Source: Eutreptiella sp. 'Long Island Sound 2002' (lineage: Eukaryota; Euglenozoa; Euglenophyceae; Eutreptiales; Eutreptiaceae). Taken from it: a stretch of DNA of 64,000 bases. Under the pieces are notes generated by a model, which worked only from the letters and a program-made list of their open reading frames with translations, was not told the origin of the DNA and did not search any database. Below, one piece after another: positions 9,277 through 21,075 of this stretch (within the stretch, counting starts at the first letter, position 1; every line of letters starts with the position of its first letter). The position numbers and the translations under genes are program-made. The stretch spans positions 108,443,367 through 108,507,366 of the forward strand of contig OZ038381.1 of NCBI GenBank assembly GCA_964036045.1, given 5' to 3'.

Positions 9277-11442
9277 ATGAAGAGAAAAAGAGAGAGAGGG
9301 AAGGATGCTGGAGAAAGCATGGCAGACGAAAGAGTAGACCATGGGCACGACGCGACGAGTGAGTCGACCTTCGAGGGCGCACCAAGCGCTTCTGGCCACC
9401 ACGCATCACCCTCTCCTAATACCACCGCACTCCCAACTCCAGACCCAGCCGCTACAACATCAACAGCCATAACCACCCCGCCTATACCTGAGGGCACAGG
9501 CTTTACTGGTATGCCTACCTACCCTGACTATGGTGTGAACCCACCTACCACTGCGTTTCCAGAGGCAACTACAACCAATGAGGCGGTGGCCTCCAGTTCT
9601 GCGCCGCGATGGTATGCGGCTGACTATCACCATCCTCTACCCGCTATGGGAGCCTATGTGGATGTTCCTGGGTCTGCAACCCTGAGTGGTCTGAGGAGAC
9701 GACCTGAGTCATGCGGCAGCAGGAGTAGAGGATCGGGGAGATCCTCCAACAGGTTCCTGACGCGGTCGGAGATAAGAGAGGCTCTCCAAGGAGCCACCTC
9801 TGAACTTGTGGGCGATCGCACTCAAGAGATTCGGGCTAAACTAGAGCCCCTGATTCCGCCCCAAGCGTCACCTACCACGGTGGGAATGTCACCTCATCGA
9901 GTACAGGCTAACCACCTGGTGGCAGGGTTGACAAACACCCTGGGGAGCCTGAGGAGCCAACCGATGCCGACCCCTGCGGTGATACCGAGAAGCCGTTTCG
10001 TACCGAGGACAGCCTAACCACCCTACAGCGACGTGGGGAATTCTACAAGAGCCAAGCTGGACCGGCTGGGGCTGACAGCACTGAGGGCAATGGTTGACGT
10101 GGAGCCCTATGGCTCTAGTGACCTAGGCGGAGACCAAGCCGAAGATTAGCCGCCGTCGATGACTTCTGCTTCGCCCTTGGAGGACGACGACCCTGAGGAC
10201 CCCGAGAACCGGAGCGGGCAGAAGAAGGAGAAAGAGAGGAAGACCCGGCGCCCTTGGGGACGCAGGTCTCAGGAGGCTAAGGCCATTGTCACCTCCAAGA
10301 TCGTGGTGAACTTGCCTGAGTTCACAGGCAAGGACCTCAGCGAGCTCGCTGAGAATTTTGGCCGGTTCCTTCGATTGAGCGGCCAAACCCACGCTAGTGG
10401 ACGGGTCAAGTGCTATCTGCTCCTGCAGTGTTGCAAGACCAGGTACCTGGAGAAGCAGGTCAAGCAGATCGTGGTTAAGTCCGCCACCTTTGACGCCGTG
10501 TTGGTTGCCTTGGAGAGGCAGTACCCAACCTTTGAAACCGACCTCTCGATCAGGGCCGAGATCCAGAACCTGGCCGTGCTGCCCAACAACCTCAAACCTG
10601 GCAGGGTCTCTGAGCTACTGGCTGACTTGTATCACTGGGCTGGACGATTGACGCCCGGTTCCTACAGCACCGACGACCTGCTTTTCTCGTTGGTGGCTAA
10701 GCTTCCTCAAGAGCTGTGCAAAGAGTGCCGTTCAACGGCAGAGCGCAAGGCCAGAGCCCTCTACTACGAGGATTTATGTGTGCTACTCCTGGAGCTGGCG
10801 CTGGAGAAAGAAAGCAACAAGGACCGGAACAACTACCGACCTGGAGGGGGAGGCTCTGGAAGCCATGGCAAAGGGTACCAAGGACGCAGACCTGGACAGG
10901 GGACTACCCCCAAACACGCCCGTATCATCCAAAATGTCAAGGAGCTCTTCTGCTGTGAAGCCAGAGATGCGCAGGGTCACCTGCAGCACGCCCCTGACTG
11001 CGAGCAGCGAGACTGCTTCGTAGTCCAAGGGAAGAAGCAGGAGACCAACACCGGCGCCAAAGCGAAGATGCCGGATCACTACAGTTGTACTATCACCTGT
11101 GCTTTCTGTGGGAAGAGGAAGCACTACGAGGATGAGTGCTACCGCAAGCAGCGCCTATCGGCAGAGCTGAAGGGTGGGGAGCCTGGCAGAGGCTCTGGCA
11201 AAGGTGGAGGCAAAGGCAGCGGCAACGACTCCGGGTAGGGCAAGTCCAAAGGACGTGGAAAAGGGCAGAGACAAGAACCAAGGTGGACGAGGAGGAGGCG
11301 CTAACCGCCAGCCAGACAAGGACAACAAGAACTCGGACAAGAACGGAGGCGACCCCAACCCTAATCCATGGGGGAACGCCGAGCCCTCTGGAGGGCAGTC
11401 TGGTCCCACCACACGCTCGCAGACTCAGGCCCAGCGAGAACA
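9277..11442 (+). pseudogene. gag: R1 Gag (capsid and zinc knuckle) with internal stops
   Basis: This is the structural protein of R1. The ATG at 9277 opens MKRKRERGKDAG. One frame continues to 11238, interrupted only by TAA at 10015-10017 and TAG at 10147-10149. A capsid-like helical region spans about 10290-10830 (LPEFTGKDLSELAENFGRF onwards). A canonical zinc knuckle, CAFCGKRKHYEDEC (CX2CX4HX4C), is encoded near 11098. A basic Gly/Lys-rich tail follows. After 11238 the frame slips and continues as an Asn/Lys/Gly-rich tail to 11442, where the chromovirus is inserted. The same frame resumes at 29363. Two nonsense codons and a slip make this a decayed copy. Confidence 0.8.
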
Positions 11443-11976
11443 TGAAAGTGCTGCCCTAGGTCGTTGATGGTGCCAGAGGGCTCAGGGCCGGCAAGACCGG
11501 GGGGGCAGGCACGCGAGGAGTCGACCTGAACGCTGCTGTTGGGGGCAGAACCGGATACACGGACACCAACGGAGGCAAGAGCGGCGACAACGGAGGCAAG
11601 ATCCATGCTGATTGTTATCCGGCAAAAAATCCCAGTCTATGAAGAAAATTGATGCGGATTATCCTAAGTACATCTGAGTGTCCATATCTGTCTGAAAAGA
11701 TTTATATAAATCCGATTGTGAAAAAATATTTGGCCGATCTGGCTCGCGCACGCGCGTCAGCGGCAAATGGCGATTCCGGGTAAATAATCGGAACGCGGCG
11801 GATTTACGATGAATAGACCGCGGAATCAGGTCCGGCACATCAGAAATATATAGGTCTGATCCTGAGACTGAGCTGCGGGGCGGCGATTCCGCCGAAGCAG
11901 AGAAAATGACCAAAATGTAGCCAATCTGGGGCAGATCTGTGAAAATCTGAGCAGATGGGGGTTAGCCGCACTTACA
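11443..11976 (-). repeat. 3' LTR of chromovirus
   Basis: 534 bp, matching 28829-29362. It ends in CTTACA on the plus strand (TGTAAG on the element strand) and carries the same TATATATT motif (11845-11852). It also contains the beginning of the gag reading frame, as in the 5' LTR, here running out into R1 sequence. Confidence 0.93.
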
Positions 11977-11986
11977 CTCCCCCTCC
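11977..11986 (-). other. Polypurine tract of chromovirus
   Basis: The element strand reads GGAGGGGGAG immediately before the TGTAAGTG start of the 3' LTR, the expected position of the plus-strand primer in LTR retrotransposons. Confidence 0.8.
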
Positions 11987-12963
11987 AAAAACACACTGGG
12001 GTGTGTCGCTACGTCAACGAAGAACGTAGTGCGGGTAAGTCCCAGAAAAAAATAGAAATGTAGCCTCGATGGGGCGAAATCTGCTTGATCTGACCTGATT
12101 TGGGCTGAATTGGCACTGAATCAGGATGGATGAACCTGAAATGAGACAGAATGAAGAGTGACGAACAGTCCTCCGTGCAGTAAAACATTAGGTTAAGGGC
12201 TAAAACGCATGTAAACGTATCGAGAATCGATACCAAACCATGCCCTGGTTGAGAATGAGGTAGATTATTGGTGGATTGAGTGGGAGAATCAAGAAATGGA
12301 GTGACATCTCGGCACTCTGGCACAGTTTAGCTGTCGCGGGCACGCTACGGTGTCCTCCACGTACTCTACATCGTGTTACTCCCGCTTTTCTCGTTCTGAA
12401 AAGTGCAGCATGTGCTTCAGATTTGGCGCATCTGGTGGATGATCACAAAATTCAGCAAGATTGAGAATCAATTTGAGCAGAGATGAAGGAGATGAAACAA
12501 TCACAGAGAGGGAAAACAAATACAAATGTAGTCTACAGGCCCTAAGTGAACCACAGATGGTAGGGATGTTTTTCTGTTCACTTAGTTAGGCAAAGCCGTA
12601 AACAGATCTTCGAGGAATGAGAGGAGATGACAAGGAAATCAACCTAATTTGTCCTAAAATGAGTAAATTCCCTAAGATGAAGGTGAAATGAAGCGGAATG
12701 TCTAGAACTGAAACTACTAACAAAGATGTAACGAAGGTGTTTAGACTAGAGTTAATATATATTGTCGTTTATTCAGCTCAATTGTGCTTTCCGGCACGTT
12801 GGTTCGCGAGCATCCAACAGATTTCATGAAAATGTGGATCATGTGATGATGCATCATGATGGGACATGATGGCCCTGGATCCTTGGCATGTAACGCGCCG
12901 AAGGTTCGCTGAAGGCGCTTTACTGACAGTATATAACTGAGAGACACCGAGTAGTCCTTTATT
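11987..12963. other. Chromovirus 3' noncoding region, distal part
   Basis: About 1 kb of AT-richer sequence between the polypurine tract and the first copy of the 615-bp repeat. It contains only short ORFs and I see no domain or repeat in it. Confidence 0.5.
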
Positions 12964-13578
12964 TACAGTGGCGGCGGTGTCAATCGACTTGGACAAGGCC
13001 AATCTTTCGATTGAGTCCCACAAGACACTTGGATTCACCATTTTCGACAGTTTCAGGTCGGATTGAGCTCACATTGGCGTGTGCCAAAAATACAACGAAG
13101 CTTACGGACTTCAGAGGTTGCTGTTAGAAGTCCCTAGAGCTCCTGTATGAAGGTTGTCTGAACAATTGACGTCGGGGTTTTGCTACACTGTTGCGCAGAA
13201 TGATGGACTAACCTGAGGAATTCAAGTTAAATTCAAGGAATCTGGATCTGAATCTGGACTATGGCTTCAGCATCACGGCAAATGAAGGTAAGATCTGAGT
13301 TCCTGGCGTCGCAACTGGTGCGGCCAGAACTACAGGGGGTACCTGTAGGGGTGAATGTCGCTGTAGGGGCGACTGTCGCTGGCCAGCGTTTTTACTATGT
13401 ACATTTGCTTCCATCTGCACGAGTAGCCAAATTCCAAAGATGCACAGACCAACAGAGACAAGATTACCCCGAATCTGCCTGAATTAAGCCTGAGTTTGGT
13501 TTTTTCTGAACACGGCAGCACACTCCGTGGCTTTCGGCAGCGTATCTACGCCTTGTCTGCCGAACGGAGACCAAAGAA
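12964..13578. repeat. 615-bp direct repeat, copy 1
   Basis: This matches 16648-17262 at a constant offset of 3684 bp with about three mismatches seen by eye. It ends GACCAAAGAA, after which sequence changes abruptly to the GC-rich island. It contains an identical 73-codon ORF (13261-13482) in both copies with no recognisable domain, which I do not call as a gene. Confidence 0.93.
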
Positions 13579-13701
13579 GCTCGGGCCCGGCCCCCCCAGG
13601 ATGTCCTCTACGACATCCGGCCCCAGCCGTCCCAGGCCCGAAGGCAGCAGCGCCCAGCGCGGCGCCCCCCCACCGTCACCGACGCCACCGCCACCACCTT
13701 C

Positions 13702-14412
13702 ATGGCGGAGCGCGCCGCGGCCGAAGCGCGACGCGCCTCGTCCCACCACCTCCCAAAGCCCGCACCCCAAGCCCACGGACCGCTCCAGGGTCCACCAGCA
13801 GCGCCCCCGCCCCCCTACCGGCCCCCGATGACAGCCCACATGCAACGCATGCCCCACTACCGCCGCCGCCGCGAATCCCCGCCCAACCCCGAGGCGGAGA
13901 CCGTACGCGCACACCCGCGGGTCCACATCCGCGTGCACCCCCACTCCCCACGCACCCCCACGGAACAGGACTACGAGGAATCCCCCAGGCCCGCCACCGC
14001 CGCCGGCCCCCACGACCCCGTCACACCCACCCACGCCCACTCCTCCGCCCAAGACCGCAGGCCCGCCCAGGAACAGTGGTGGCAGCGCTGGACCCACACG
14101 CAGCTCTGGGAGCTGCGGAAGTGGGCCCGGGGAGAGCCCTCCCTCGAGGGCCTGGTCCATCGGCCCCGCAAGGGGTCGGTGGAGAACTGCCGCCTCCGGC
14201 CGGCGGGGGGGTGGATGCCGCAGGCCGCATGGGAAGCCATGCTGGCCGATGCGCTCCACCCCCTGGGAGTCCACCCCCGCAACCTCCCCGCGCCCCAGGA
14301 CCACCCGTACGTCCTCAGGCGCCTGCGGGAGACCCTCCAGGAAGCGCGGCGAGACGGCATCCGCCTGTGGGACATCACCCAAAGCCCAGCCCCGCACGCA
14401 CACACCCCCTAA
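13702..14412 (+). CDS. Unrecognised GC-rich island protein 1
   Basis: Not recognised. The 236-codon frame is open upstream to 13510, across the junction with the 615-bp repeat, so the ATG at 13702 is only the first in-frame Met after the junction and the N-terminus may be truncated. The first half is Pro/Arg/His-rich and probably disordered. The second half is globular-looking, with many Trp and charged residues: QWWQRWTHTQLWELRKWARG, GGWMPQAAWEAMLADALHPL and YVLRRLRETLQEARRDGIRL. Codons favour C and G in third position, as in the frame at 1-1055. It is followed closely by a second plus-strand frame. Confidence 0.45.
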   Translation: MAERAAAEARRASSHHLPKPAPQAHGPLQGPPAAPPPPYRPPMTAHMQRMPHYRRRRESPPNPEAETVRAHPRVHIRVHPHSPRTPTEQDYEESPRPATAAGPHDPVTPTHAHSSAQDRRPAQEQWWQRWTHTQLWELRKWARGEPSLEGLVHRPRKGSVENCRLRPAGGWMPQAAWEAMLADALHPLGVHPRNLPAPQDHPYVLRRLRETLQEARRDGIRLWDITQSPAPHAHTP

Positions 14413-14439
14413 CCACCCCACAAGCGTCGGCGCACCGAC

Positions 14440-15138
14440 ACCGGCGACACCCACAACACCCCAGGAGCCCTGCGCGCCACACAACACGACGCGCCTGACC
14501 CCCCGGCCAGCGGCGCCGCCATCTAACCCCGTTATCCAGCACAGCACCACCACGGGGCGCCACGCCAGGCCCCGCCCAGAAGTCACCAAACAAACCGGAC
14601 GCCGAAGGAAGCCAACGCACACGACAACGAGCACCACTACGCCCAAAGGCGCCGAACCCGGGCCCGATACCGTGGGCTCCTCCACCCTCAGCACGACACA
14701 CACGTCACTGACGTCACTCCTCCGCCGTGCCCCCTCCCACGCCACCGCCCCGCCCCCCCCCCCCTCCCGCCGCACGTCCCCACGCCGCCCAGCACCCAGC
14801 CCCACACACTGCGCCACAGCATCGCCCTAGTCCGGCTCCTCCACCATCGCGGCACTTGGCACCTCACAGTAGACCGCCGTCCTGTGGTCCCGCTCCCCCC
14901 AGCACCACTCCCGGGGCCGCACCCGACCCACGCCGTGTTCGCCCCCACGTCGCGGGCCGCGGACATCCTCCCGCTCCTCGCCACAACCCCTCCCGGGCAT
15001 CGCATACTACTTGCCGCCAACCCCTCGGTCCTCAGTGAGGTCCCCATCGGGCACGCCGACGCCCTGCACGTGCGCCCGCTGCTGCCCAACCTGCACGCTG
15101 CGTACGCCCCCGGCACGCCCGTTGACCCCTCCGTGTGA
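14440..15138 (+). CDS. Unrecognised GC-rich island protein 2, frame broken at C run
   Basis: Not recognised. The first part is a Thr/Pro-rich frame ending near TSLTSLLRRAPSHATAPPP. At the long C run around 14751-14763 it must shift frame. The downstream frame then reads LRHSIALVRLLHHRGTWHLT, HAVFAPTSRAADILPLLATT and GHRILLAANPSVLSEVPIGH, and stops at 15138. This second half looks like a folded alpha/beta domain. The break sits in a homopolymer exactly as in the gene at 1-1055, so the two breaks may share one cause. No ATG decides the start. Confidence 0.4.
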
Positions 15139-15261
15139 GACTCCCAGTGAGGCCACCGGCCAACGGCCGGCCCGCACGCACCACCCCGCACCCGCCTCGG
15201 GCGCACGACTCTGTGGACGCCGCTACCCACACGCCCGGCCCCGCGCAACCGCCTAACCGAG

Positions 15262-15628
15262 CCAGAACTCAAGCACAAATCAAACCCGAGCCACACCCCG
15301 AAACCGCTAACCCTTGACTCCTAACCAAACCCGCCGAGGGAACAACGCAACCACAGCCCACACCCACAGCCCACACAGCCGCCTAACCAGCCAGCTCCAG
15401 AAGCAAAGAGACACCTCACCAAACCCACCCTGACCCAAGCCTTACCGGGCCGAAGCCCCAACACAAATCAAAGCCGAGCCACATCCCGAAACCGTCAACC
15501 CTTGACTCCAAACCAGGCCCGCTGAGGGAAATGCGTAGACACAGCCCACAGCCACAGCCCACACAGCCGCCTAACCAGCCAGCACCAGAAGCAAAGAGAC
15601 ACCTAACCAAACCCACCCTGACCCATAC
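15262..15628. repeat. 189-bp tandem duplication
   Basis: A block with CACAAATCAAA, CCGAAACCG, CCCACACAGCCGCCTAACCA and AGCAAAGAGACACCT occurs from about 15270 and again from about 15459, with around 90% identity by eye. It is noncoding in all convincing frames. Confidence 0.8.
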
Positions 15629-15767
15629 CCATGTACATCAGGACACGCGAGCCGCACCTCTGGGGCGCGACCGCCGCCACAGCACCAGCGACACACGCCA
15701 GAGGACACAACGCTATAGCACCGCCGCACCAGCTGCCCATGCCTGTGCCTGCAGTGTACGCGCGCCT

Positions 15768-15847
15768 CTGTTTTCCTCTTTTTTGTTTTTTTCTTTTTCT
15801 TTTTTCCAAAAAAAAAAAAAAACAAAAAAAAAAAAACGAAAATTAGG
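15768..15847. repeat. Poly-T tract followed by poly-A tract
   Basis: About 40 bases rich in T followed by about 40 rich in A, which can fold on themselves. Possible remnant of head-to-head retroposed tails or a slippage product. Confidence 0.6.
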
Positions 15848-15904
15848 GGGGGGGGAAGAGGGACACAACCACCCATGGCACACGCGCACCGCACACAGCA
15901 CGCA

Positions 15905-16080
15905 CACCGGTAAACAGGAGCTCAGGGGCCCAGGACACCGCACATGCGACACAACACACCGAGCGGGCACACCGGTGAACAGGAGCCAGCTGGCCCAGGA
16001 CACCGCAGACGCACCACAGCAAACCGCGCGGGCACACCGGTGAACAGGAGCCCAACGGCCCAGGACGCTGCACACACGTA
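15905..16080. repeat. 65-bp satellite, about 2.7 inverted copies
   Basis: CACCGGTGAACAGGAGCC-type units start at 15905, 15970 and 16035, an exact 65-bp period. They are the reverse complement of the unit at 5575-7765, linking this island to the left end of the window. The following 16081-16647 contains no recognisable feature. Confidence 0.88.
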
Positions 16081-16647
16081 GGGCAGCCGAGGGACAGGAA
16101 AGAACCAATACCCCATGGGTCGGACGCACTAGGGCGACCCAGCCGACCCACCGGGCCAGTGGCAGGAGCGGTACTCCAAAGCCACTGGTCCGAGCCCGGC
16201 CAGGCTGCATCGAGGACCATGGCAAACGTCACCCGGAGCCATGGAAGCAACCGGTGACAGGCGAGCCGGTACACAGTCCAGGAGGGGGTCACCTGCCAAG
16301 CAGAGTGGCCCCGCAACTCAAACCACAAGGGTGAGGCGGTCGTACCGTAGACAAGCGGGAGCAATACCCCTTGTGGTGAGAGATACTCCACACGGCTGGG
16401 CAGCCCCCCAGAGCTGCCGCCCAAAGGAGGGGGCATGTGGCACTACCCATGGACACATGTGGGGACACCCTCCCACCTGGGACACATGGACCGGGTGGCC
16501 GCGACAATGCCTTCCCAAGCACATGCGGGAGCGGCTCAAGAGGCACCTGACATAGGGCAGTGGGAGGGACAGGACGTCCCCTTAGTAAGACCTTCTTCCT
16601 GCAATGTCAAAGGAGGCATCCCGAACTCCCGAAGATACCTACCTACC

Positions 16648-17262
16648 TACAGTGGCGGTGGTGTCAATCGACTTGGACAAGGCCAATCTTTCGATTGAGT
16701 CCCACAAGACACTTGGATTCACCATTTTCGACAGTTTCAGGTCGGATTGAGCTCACATTGGCGTGTGCCAAAAATACAACGAAGCTTACGGACTTCAGAG
16801 GTTGCTGTTAGAAGTCCCTAGAGCTCCTGTATGAAGGTTGTCTGAACAATTGACGTCGGGGTTTTGCTACACTGTTGGGCAGAATGATGGACTAACCTGA
16901 GGAATTCAAGTTAAATTCAAGGAATCTGGATCTGAATCCGGACTATGGCTTCAGCATCACGGCAAATGAAGGTAAGATCTGAGTTCCTGGCGTCGCAACT
17001 GGTGCGGCCAGAACTACAGGGGGTACCTGTAGGGGTGAATGTCGCTGTAGGGGCGACTGTCGCTGGCCAGCGTTTTTACTATGTACATTTGCTTCCATCT
17101 GCACGAGTAGCCAAATTCCAAAGATGCACAGACCAACAGAGACAAGATTACCCCGAATCTGCCTGAATTAAGCCTGAGTTTGGTTTTTTCTGAACACGGC
17201 AGCACACTCCGTGGCTTTCGGCAGCGTATCTACGCCTTGTCTGCCGAACGGAGACCAAAGAA
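16648..17262. repeat. 615-bp direct repeat, copy 2
   Basis: Second copy of 12964-13578. It continues into 17263-17548, which leads to the chromodomain end of the chromovirus, so this copy is joined to the element's 3' region. Between 17263 and 17548 I see only a GGTTCGAAACC (Pol III B-box like) motif on the minus strand. Confidence 0.93.
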
Positions 17263-17548
17263 AAGTTGATTGACGTCAAATTATCAAACATTCGCAGTTC
17301 TCCACATCATGATGTAATCAGGAAGAATGAACAGTGGATTGAGCAGAATGTGGTTTTTTCAAATCGTCAGAACACTCACATTGAAATAAGTGGTCGACGG
17401 GGCGAGGCTGGAGCTTTTGTAGGAGTTGGACATGCAAGGGTTTCGAACCTACACCCTTGAGCCCTAGCGACGAGTGCCATGACGCCCTGGACTAGACGAC
17501 TGTTACCCAGATTATGGCGTCTGCGACTCAAGTCACGACGGGTCTCCC

Positions 17549-19916
17549 TCAATTCGGCCAAGCACGAATACATGTGACCACCAATCTGTCTGGTGGGGCC
17601 CTTGTACGACTTGGGCGCTGCAAATCAGCGGCCGAACTCGAAGCTTGGTCCTCATTTGGCTCCTGGGCTGGCCTGACCGCAGGAGGGGGGATCGACGGAT
17701 CAGCCCTGGAATGTGGCTGCTGAGGGCCGTAAAAGGCTGGATCTCGATTCACCACAGGTCTTTTTCCGTCGCTCTCCACCTGTCTGTCTGGTTTCGACAG
17801 ACAGTCTGTCAGGAGTACGCCAATTTCGGGGTGCTTCTTGAGGAAGTCGATGAACCCCTTGGTGTACCCATGGACAAAAGAATGGGCTGGTTCCCAGTTG
17901 TTGTGACTGGAATCAAAGCCCCTCCACTCACATAGAAATTCCCATTCGCCCTTTTCGTCACGTCTTGCTTCTAAAATCCTCTTGAGTTCGTACTTCCCCC
18001 CTTCAATGACCCGATCGGACAAAAATTTCGAAGTCCAAAAAAGGGGTTTAACCCGATCCTTGGGGGAGGGGATCTCTTTCTTGAGGCGATCGCCCGAAAC
18101 TTCAATTTCCCTGCTGACATCCACACGAATCCTCCACCTGTTCTCACCTAGACGCGCTGTAACAGCGAATGGCCCCTCCCACAAGGGAAGAAGCTTATCA
18201 TCTCCGCCCAGGGTGGTTTCGGATTTTCGAAGCCAAACTCGATCATCGACTTCAAAATTGTGGGAGTTTTTTCGGCCTTGATTCTAGACCGAAAGGCAGT
18301 CAGCTTGATGCTTATCGATTAATTTTGAGACAGTTTTTTCTGCTCGTTGGATTTCGTCCAAAAACAACGAAGCATCTTTACAAGGGCGAGGATTATTCAA
18401 CGGCATGTTCCACCAACACTTCTTTCGTCCAAAGACAATTTCATTTGGAGAAAGGCCATGGTACAAAGGCGTGTTGTGGTAACGGCGAAGCAATGCGAAG
18501 AGAACTTCAAGCCAATGGAAGTCTTTCTCACTGGCGAGCTCCTTACGAAGCATATTTATAATTGAGCGGCCGGCTTTCTCGCCAGGCAGCGCTCGATGTG
18601 AGTGGATTTCACATCTTAGGTGGTGGATTCCAAGGCGAGCACATAATTCCTTCCACCATTCGGAGGTGTACTCTTTGCCTGAGTCCGTAACCACCTCGGA
18701 TGGGACGTCCCAACCTCCCATCCAGGTCTGCGCGCACCATTTGGCGGCAGCCTTGCCAGTCATCGACTCGATGTTACAAGGCAACACCTGAATGTAGCCG
18801 GAATGACGGCACTGAATAAGGAGCACACCATTGACTTTTTTATTCGTCCAATGGCACTCTTCGTCGTCGAGTTCACCAAGATGGAAAAAATCACTGGTGA
18901 CTCTGTTAAAGAGGCGCTCCGGAATAGGATGTGGCCTCAGATGGCCGTGCTTCTTCGCGCTGGGTGGCGTCGCGACAGCACATTGGGCACATCCGGCGGC
19001 TACTTTCATACAATGAGTATATAGCCTTGAGCCGAACAACCTATGTTTAATCATCGACCATAATCTACGGCCATGTGCGTGGGGGGACTCCCATTTGTGC
19101 CACCAGTTTAACACTCGGGGGGCCAGGGCAAATTTGGCATAATTCGGCACAAAAGTGTGGTAAAAATTGCAACAACCCAGGAATCCTCTCAATTCCGTGA
19201 TCGTCTCAGGGCGCTTCCACTTCTGAATAGCGACGAGCTTCCCTGGACTGGGTCGTCGGGTGCCATTCTCAAGGAGAGAACCACAAAATTCGACTGATTT
19301 TAAAAATAGTTTTCCCTTCTTTGGCCCACAAATCAGCTGATTGGCATCAAGAATGTCCAAAACTTGGTTCAGCTGCTTTTCATGTAGGGCCACCAGCTCG
19401 GCTTCGGTCAGTCCCTCCCCCTCTGTCGTGATGATTATGTCATCTATGTACACACTCACGAAGGCACGAAGCTCAGGATGAGCTGTAAAAAGCACATCCT
19501 CCATCATTCTTTGAAAAAACGAAGGGGCGTTCTTCAGGCCCATGGGCATGACCGTGCACTGGACTGGGCCACATGGCGTGCACATACAGGTGAGAGGTCG
19601 GCTGTCCTTCCTCAACGGCATTTGGTGAAAGCCGTGACGGAGATCCAGCACAGAAAACAAACGACCTCTTGCCCTCTTGGCGATTTCCTCCTCAATGAGG
19701 GGCAGGGGGTGTGAATCCGCCTTGGTTTCGGCGTTGAGGTTGCGAAAATCAACAACCATTCGCCAACCATCAATAGTGTTCTGGTCTGCAGGCGGCGGCT
19801 TCGGGACTGTGAAGGGTGCACAGCACCATTCGCTGGTCATACAACCCTCAAGCCAACCAAATTCCCTGAGATTTCTCTCGGTTATTTTTCTGAGTATCTC
19901 ATGTTTCTGTCCATGG
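17549..19916 (-). pseudogene. pol: Chromovirus RT fragment fused to integrase and chromodomain
   Basis: From 19916 leftwards the frame encodes the RT fingers and palm, including the YIDD box, then jumps at 19129/19130 from NYAKFA directly to integrase (LNWWHKW), deleting RNase H. The integrase has a zinc-binding HHCC region ending CAQC, then the catalytic residues in VTSDFF, VVTDSGKEYTSEWW and ALPGEKAGR, with 34 residues between the second Asp and the Glu. A TAG at 18284-18286 interrupts the same frame. Beyond it follow the C-terminal DNA-binding part and a chromodomain (YELKRILEARRDEKGEWEFL, WRGFDSSHNNWEP) and a proline-rich tail stopping at 17549. The chromodomain would guide insertion to marked chromatin. 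19130-19916 matches 23412-24198 almost exactly. Confidence 0.88.
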
Positions 19917-21075
19917 TTCGAAGCAATGCGAAGAGAACTTCAAGCCAATGGAAGTCTTTCTCACTGGCGAGCTCCGTACGAAGCATATTTATAATTGAGC
20001 GGCCGGCTCTCTCGCCAGGCAGCGCTCGATGTGAGTGGATTTCACATCTTAGGTGGTGGATTCCAAGGCGAGCACATAATTCCTTCCACCATTCGGAGGT
20101 GTACTCTTTGCCTGAGTCCGTAACCACCTCGGATGGGACGTCCCAACCTCCCATCCAGGTCTGCGCGCACCATTTGGCGGCAGCCTTGCCAGTCATCGAC
20201 TCGATGTTACAAGGCAACACCTGAATGTAGCCGGAATGACGGCACTGAATAAGGAGCACACCATTGACTTTTTTATTCGTCCAATGGCACTCTTCGTCGT
20301 CGAGTTCACCAAGATGGAAAAAATCACTGGTGACTCTGTTAAAGAGGCGCTCCGGAATAGGATGTGGCCTCAGATGGCCGTGCTTCTTCGCGCTGGGTGG
20401 CGTCGCGACAGCACATTGGGCACATCCGGCGGCTACTTTCATACAATGAGTATATAGCCTTGAGCCGAACAACCTATGTTTAATCATCGACCATAATCTA
20501 CGGCCATGTGCGTGGGGGGACTCCCATTTGTGCCACCAGTTTAACACTCGGGGGGCCAGGGCGTCTGGTACTCACAATTTACCCTCCATCCACAGCTTCC
20601 CCCCATCCAACGAATACTCAGCATAAATTCCATCCTTGCGAGCATCTTTGGATTTGAGATTCTCAAAGACCTCTTTAAACATGGAATCATGCAGATAATC
20701 GTTCGTCCTGTCACGAATGATAAGGGAATCTTTCGGCAGGGGTGGAGTTTTGGCCGGATCTCGACGCTTAATGCCCTGAATCAACCGAAATCCACTTACA
20801 CGTCGGGTGTAGTCAAACCGTTTCACACTCCCTGAGGAGGGATCGGTGACTTTCTCCACGACTTTCAGTGATTTGGTGACGATCTCATGGGCATGCGCCG
20901 GATCTGAGAAGGCCGTGATGTCGTGACACGGTAATGCGTGCTGTTTAACAGCGCATTGCATGCATTCACGTCGAATGAGCTTTTTTTCTTCTTGATCCCA
21001 CTCGATTACGACGTGGCGGTCCTGCTCCGTACCAGTTGGTCCCTCAAATAGGTGCACATTTGTACGAAATTGCAC
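19882..21075 (-). pseudogene. pol: Chromovirus integrase N-terminal half, first copy, truncated
   Basis: The frame starting near 21075 is a linker with a Cys/His cluster (CMQCAVKQHALPCHD) and the conserved lead-in KLWMEGKL, stop, VPDALAPRVLNWW. The stop is TGA at 20572-20574, and both sides are in one frame, so it is a nonsense mutation in an integrase N-terminus. The zinc domain and D,D,E core follow (HRALPGERAGR). The copy breaks off after FALLR at about 19919, where RT sequence begins instead. 19919-20561 duplicates 18487-19129 with very few differences. Confidence 0.8.

Larger units (their letters stand above)
13579..16647. mobile_element. GC-rich island flanked by 615-bp direct repeats
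   Basis: Composition jumps to very C-rich at 13579 and back at about 16648. The island carries unrecognised plus-strand protein frames, a 189-bp duplication, T/A homopolymer tracts and three inverted copies of the 65-bp satellite found at 5575-7765. Near-identical 615-bp flanks could arise by single-crossover integration of a circular molecule sharing that sequence, or by a duplication accompanying repair. I see no transposase, integrase or terminal inverted repeats, so the mobile label is inference. Confidence 0.45.

Noticed and set aside
13261-13482. 73-codon ORF identical in both 615-bp repeats (also 16945-17166)
   Set aside because: Identity follows from the recent duplication. No domain, codon bias or supporting context.
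12964-17262. 615-bp repeats as LTRs of a small retrotransposon
   Set aside because: They lack TG...CA ends. I see no PBS or PPT inside, no short target duplication, and the island encodes no retroelement protein.
17430-17510. Possible tRNA on the minus strand (GGTTCGAAACC)
   Set aside because: The T-stem does not pair and there is no acceptor stem partner upstream. At best a tRNA-derived Pol III relic.
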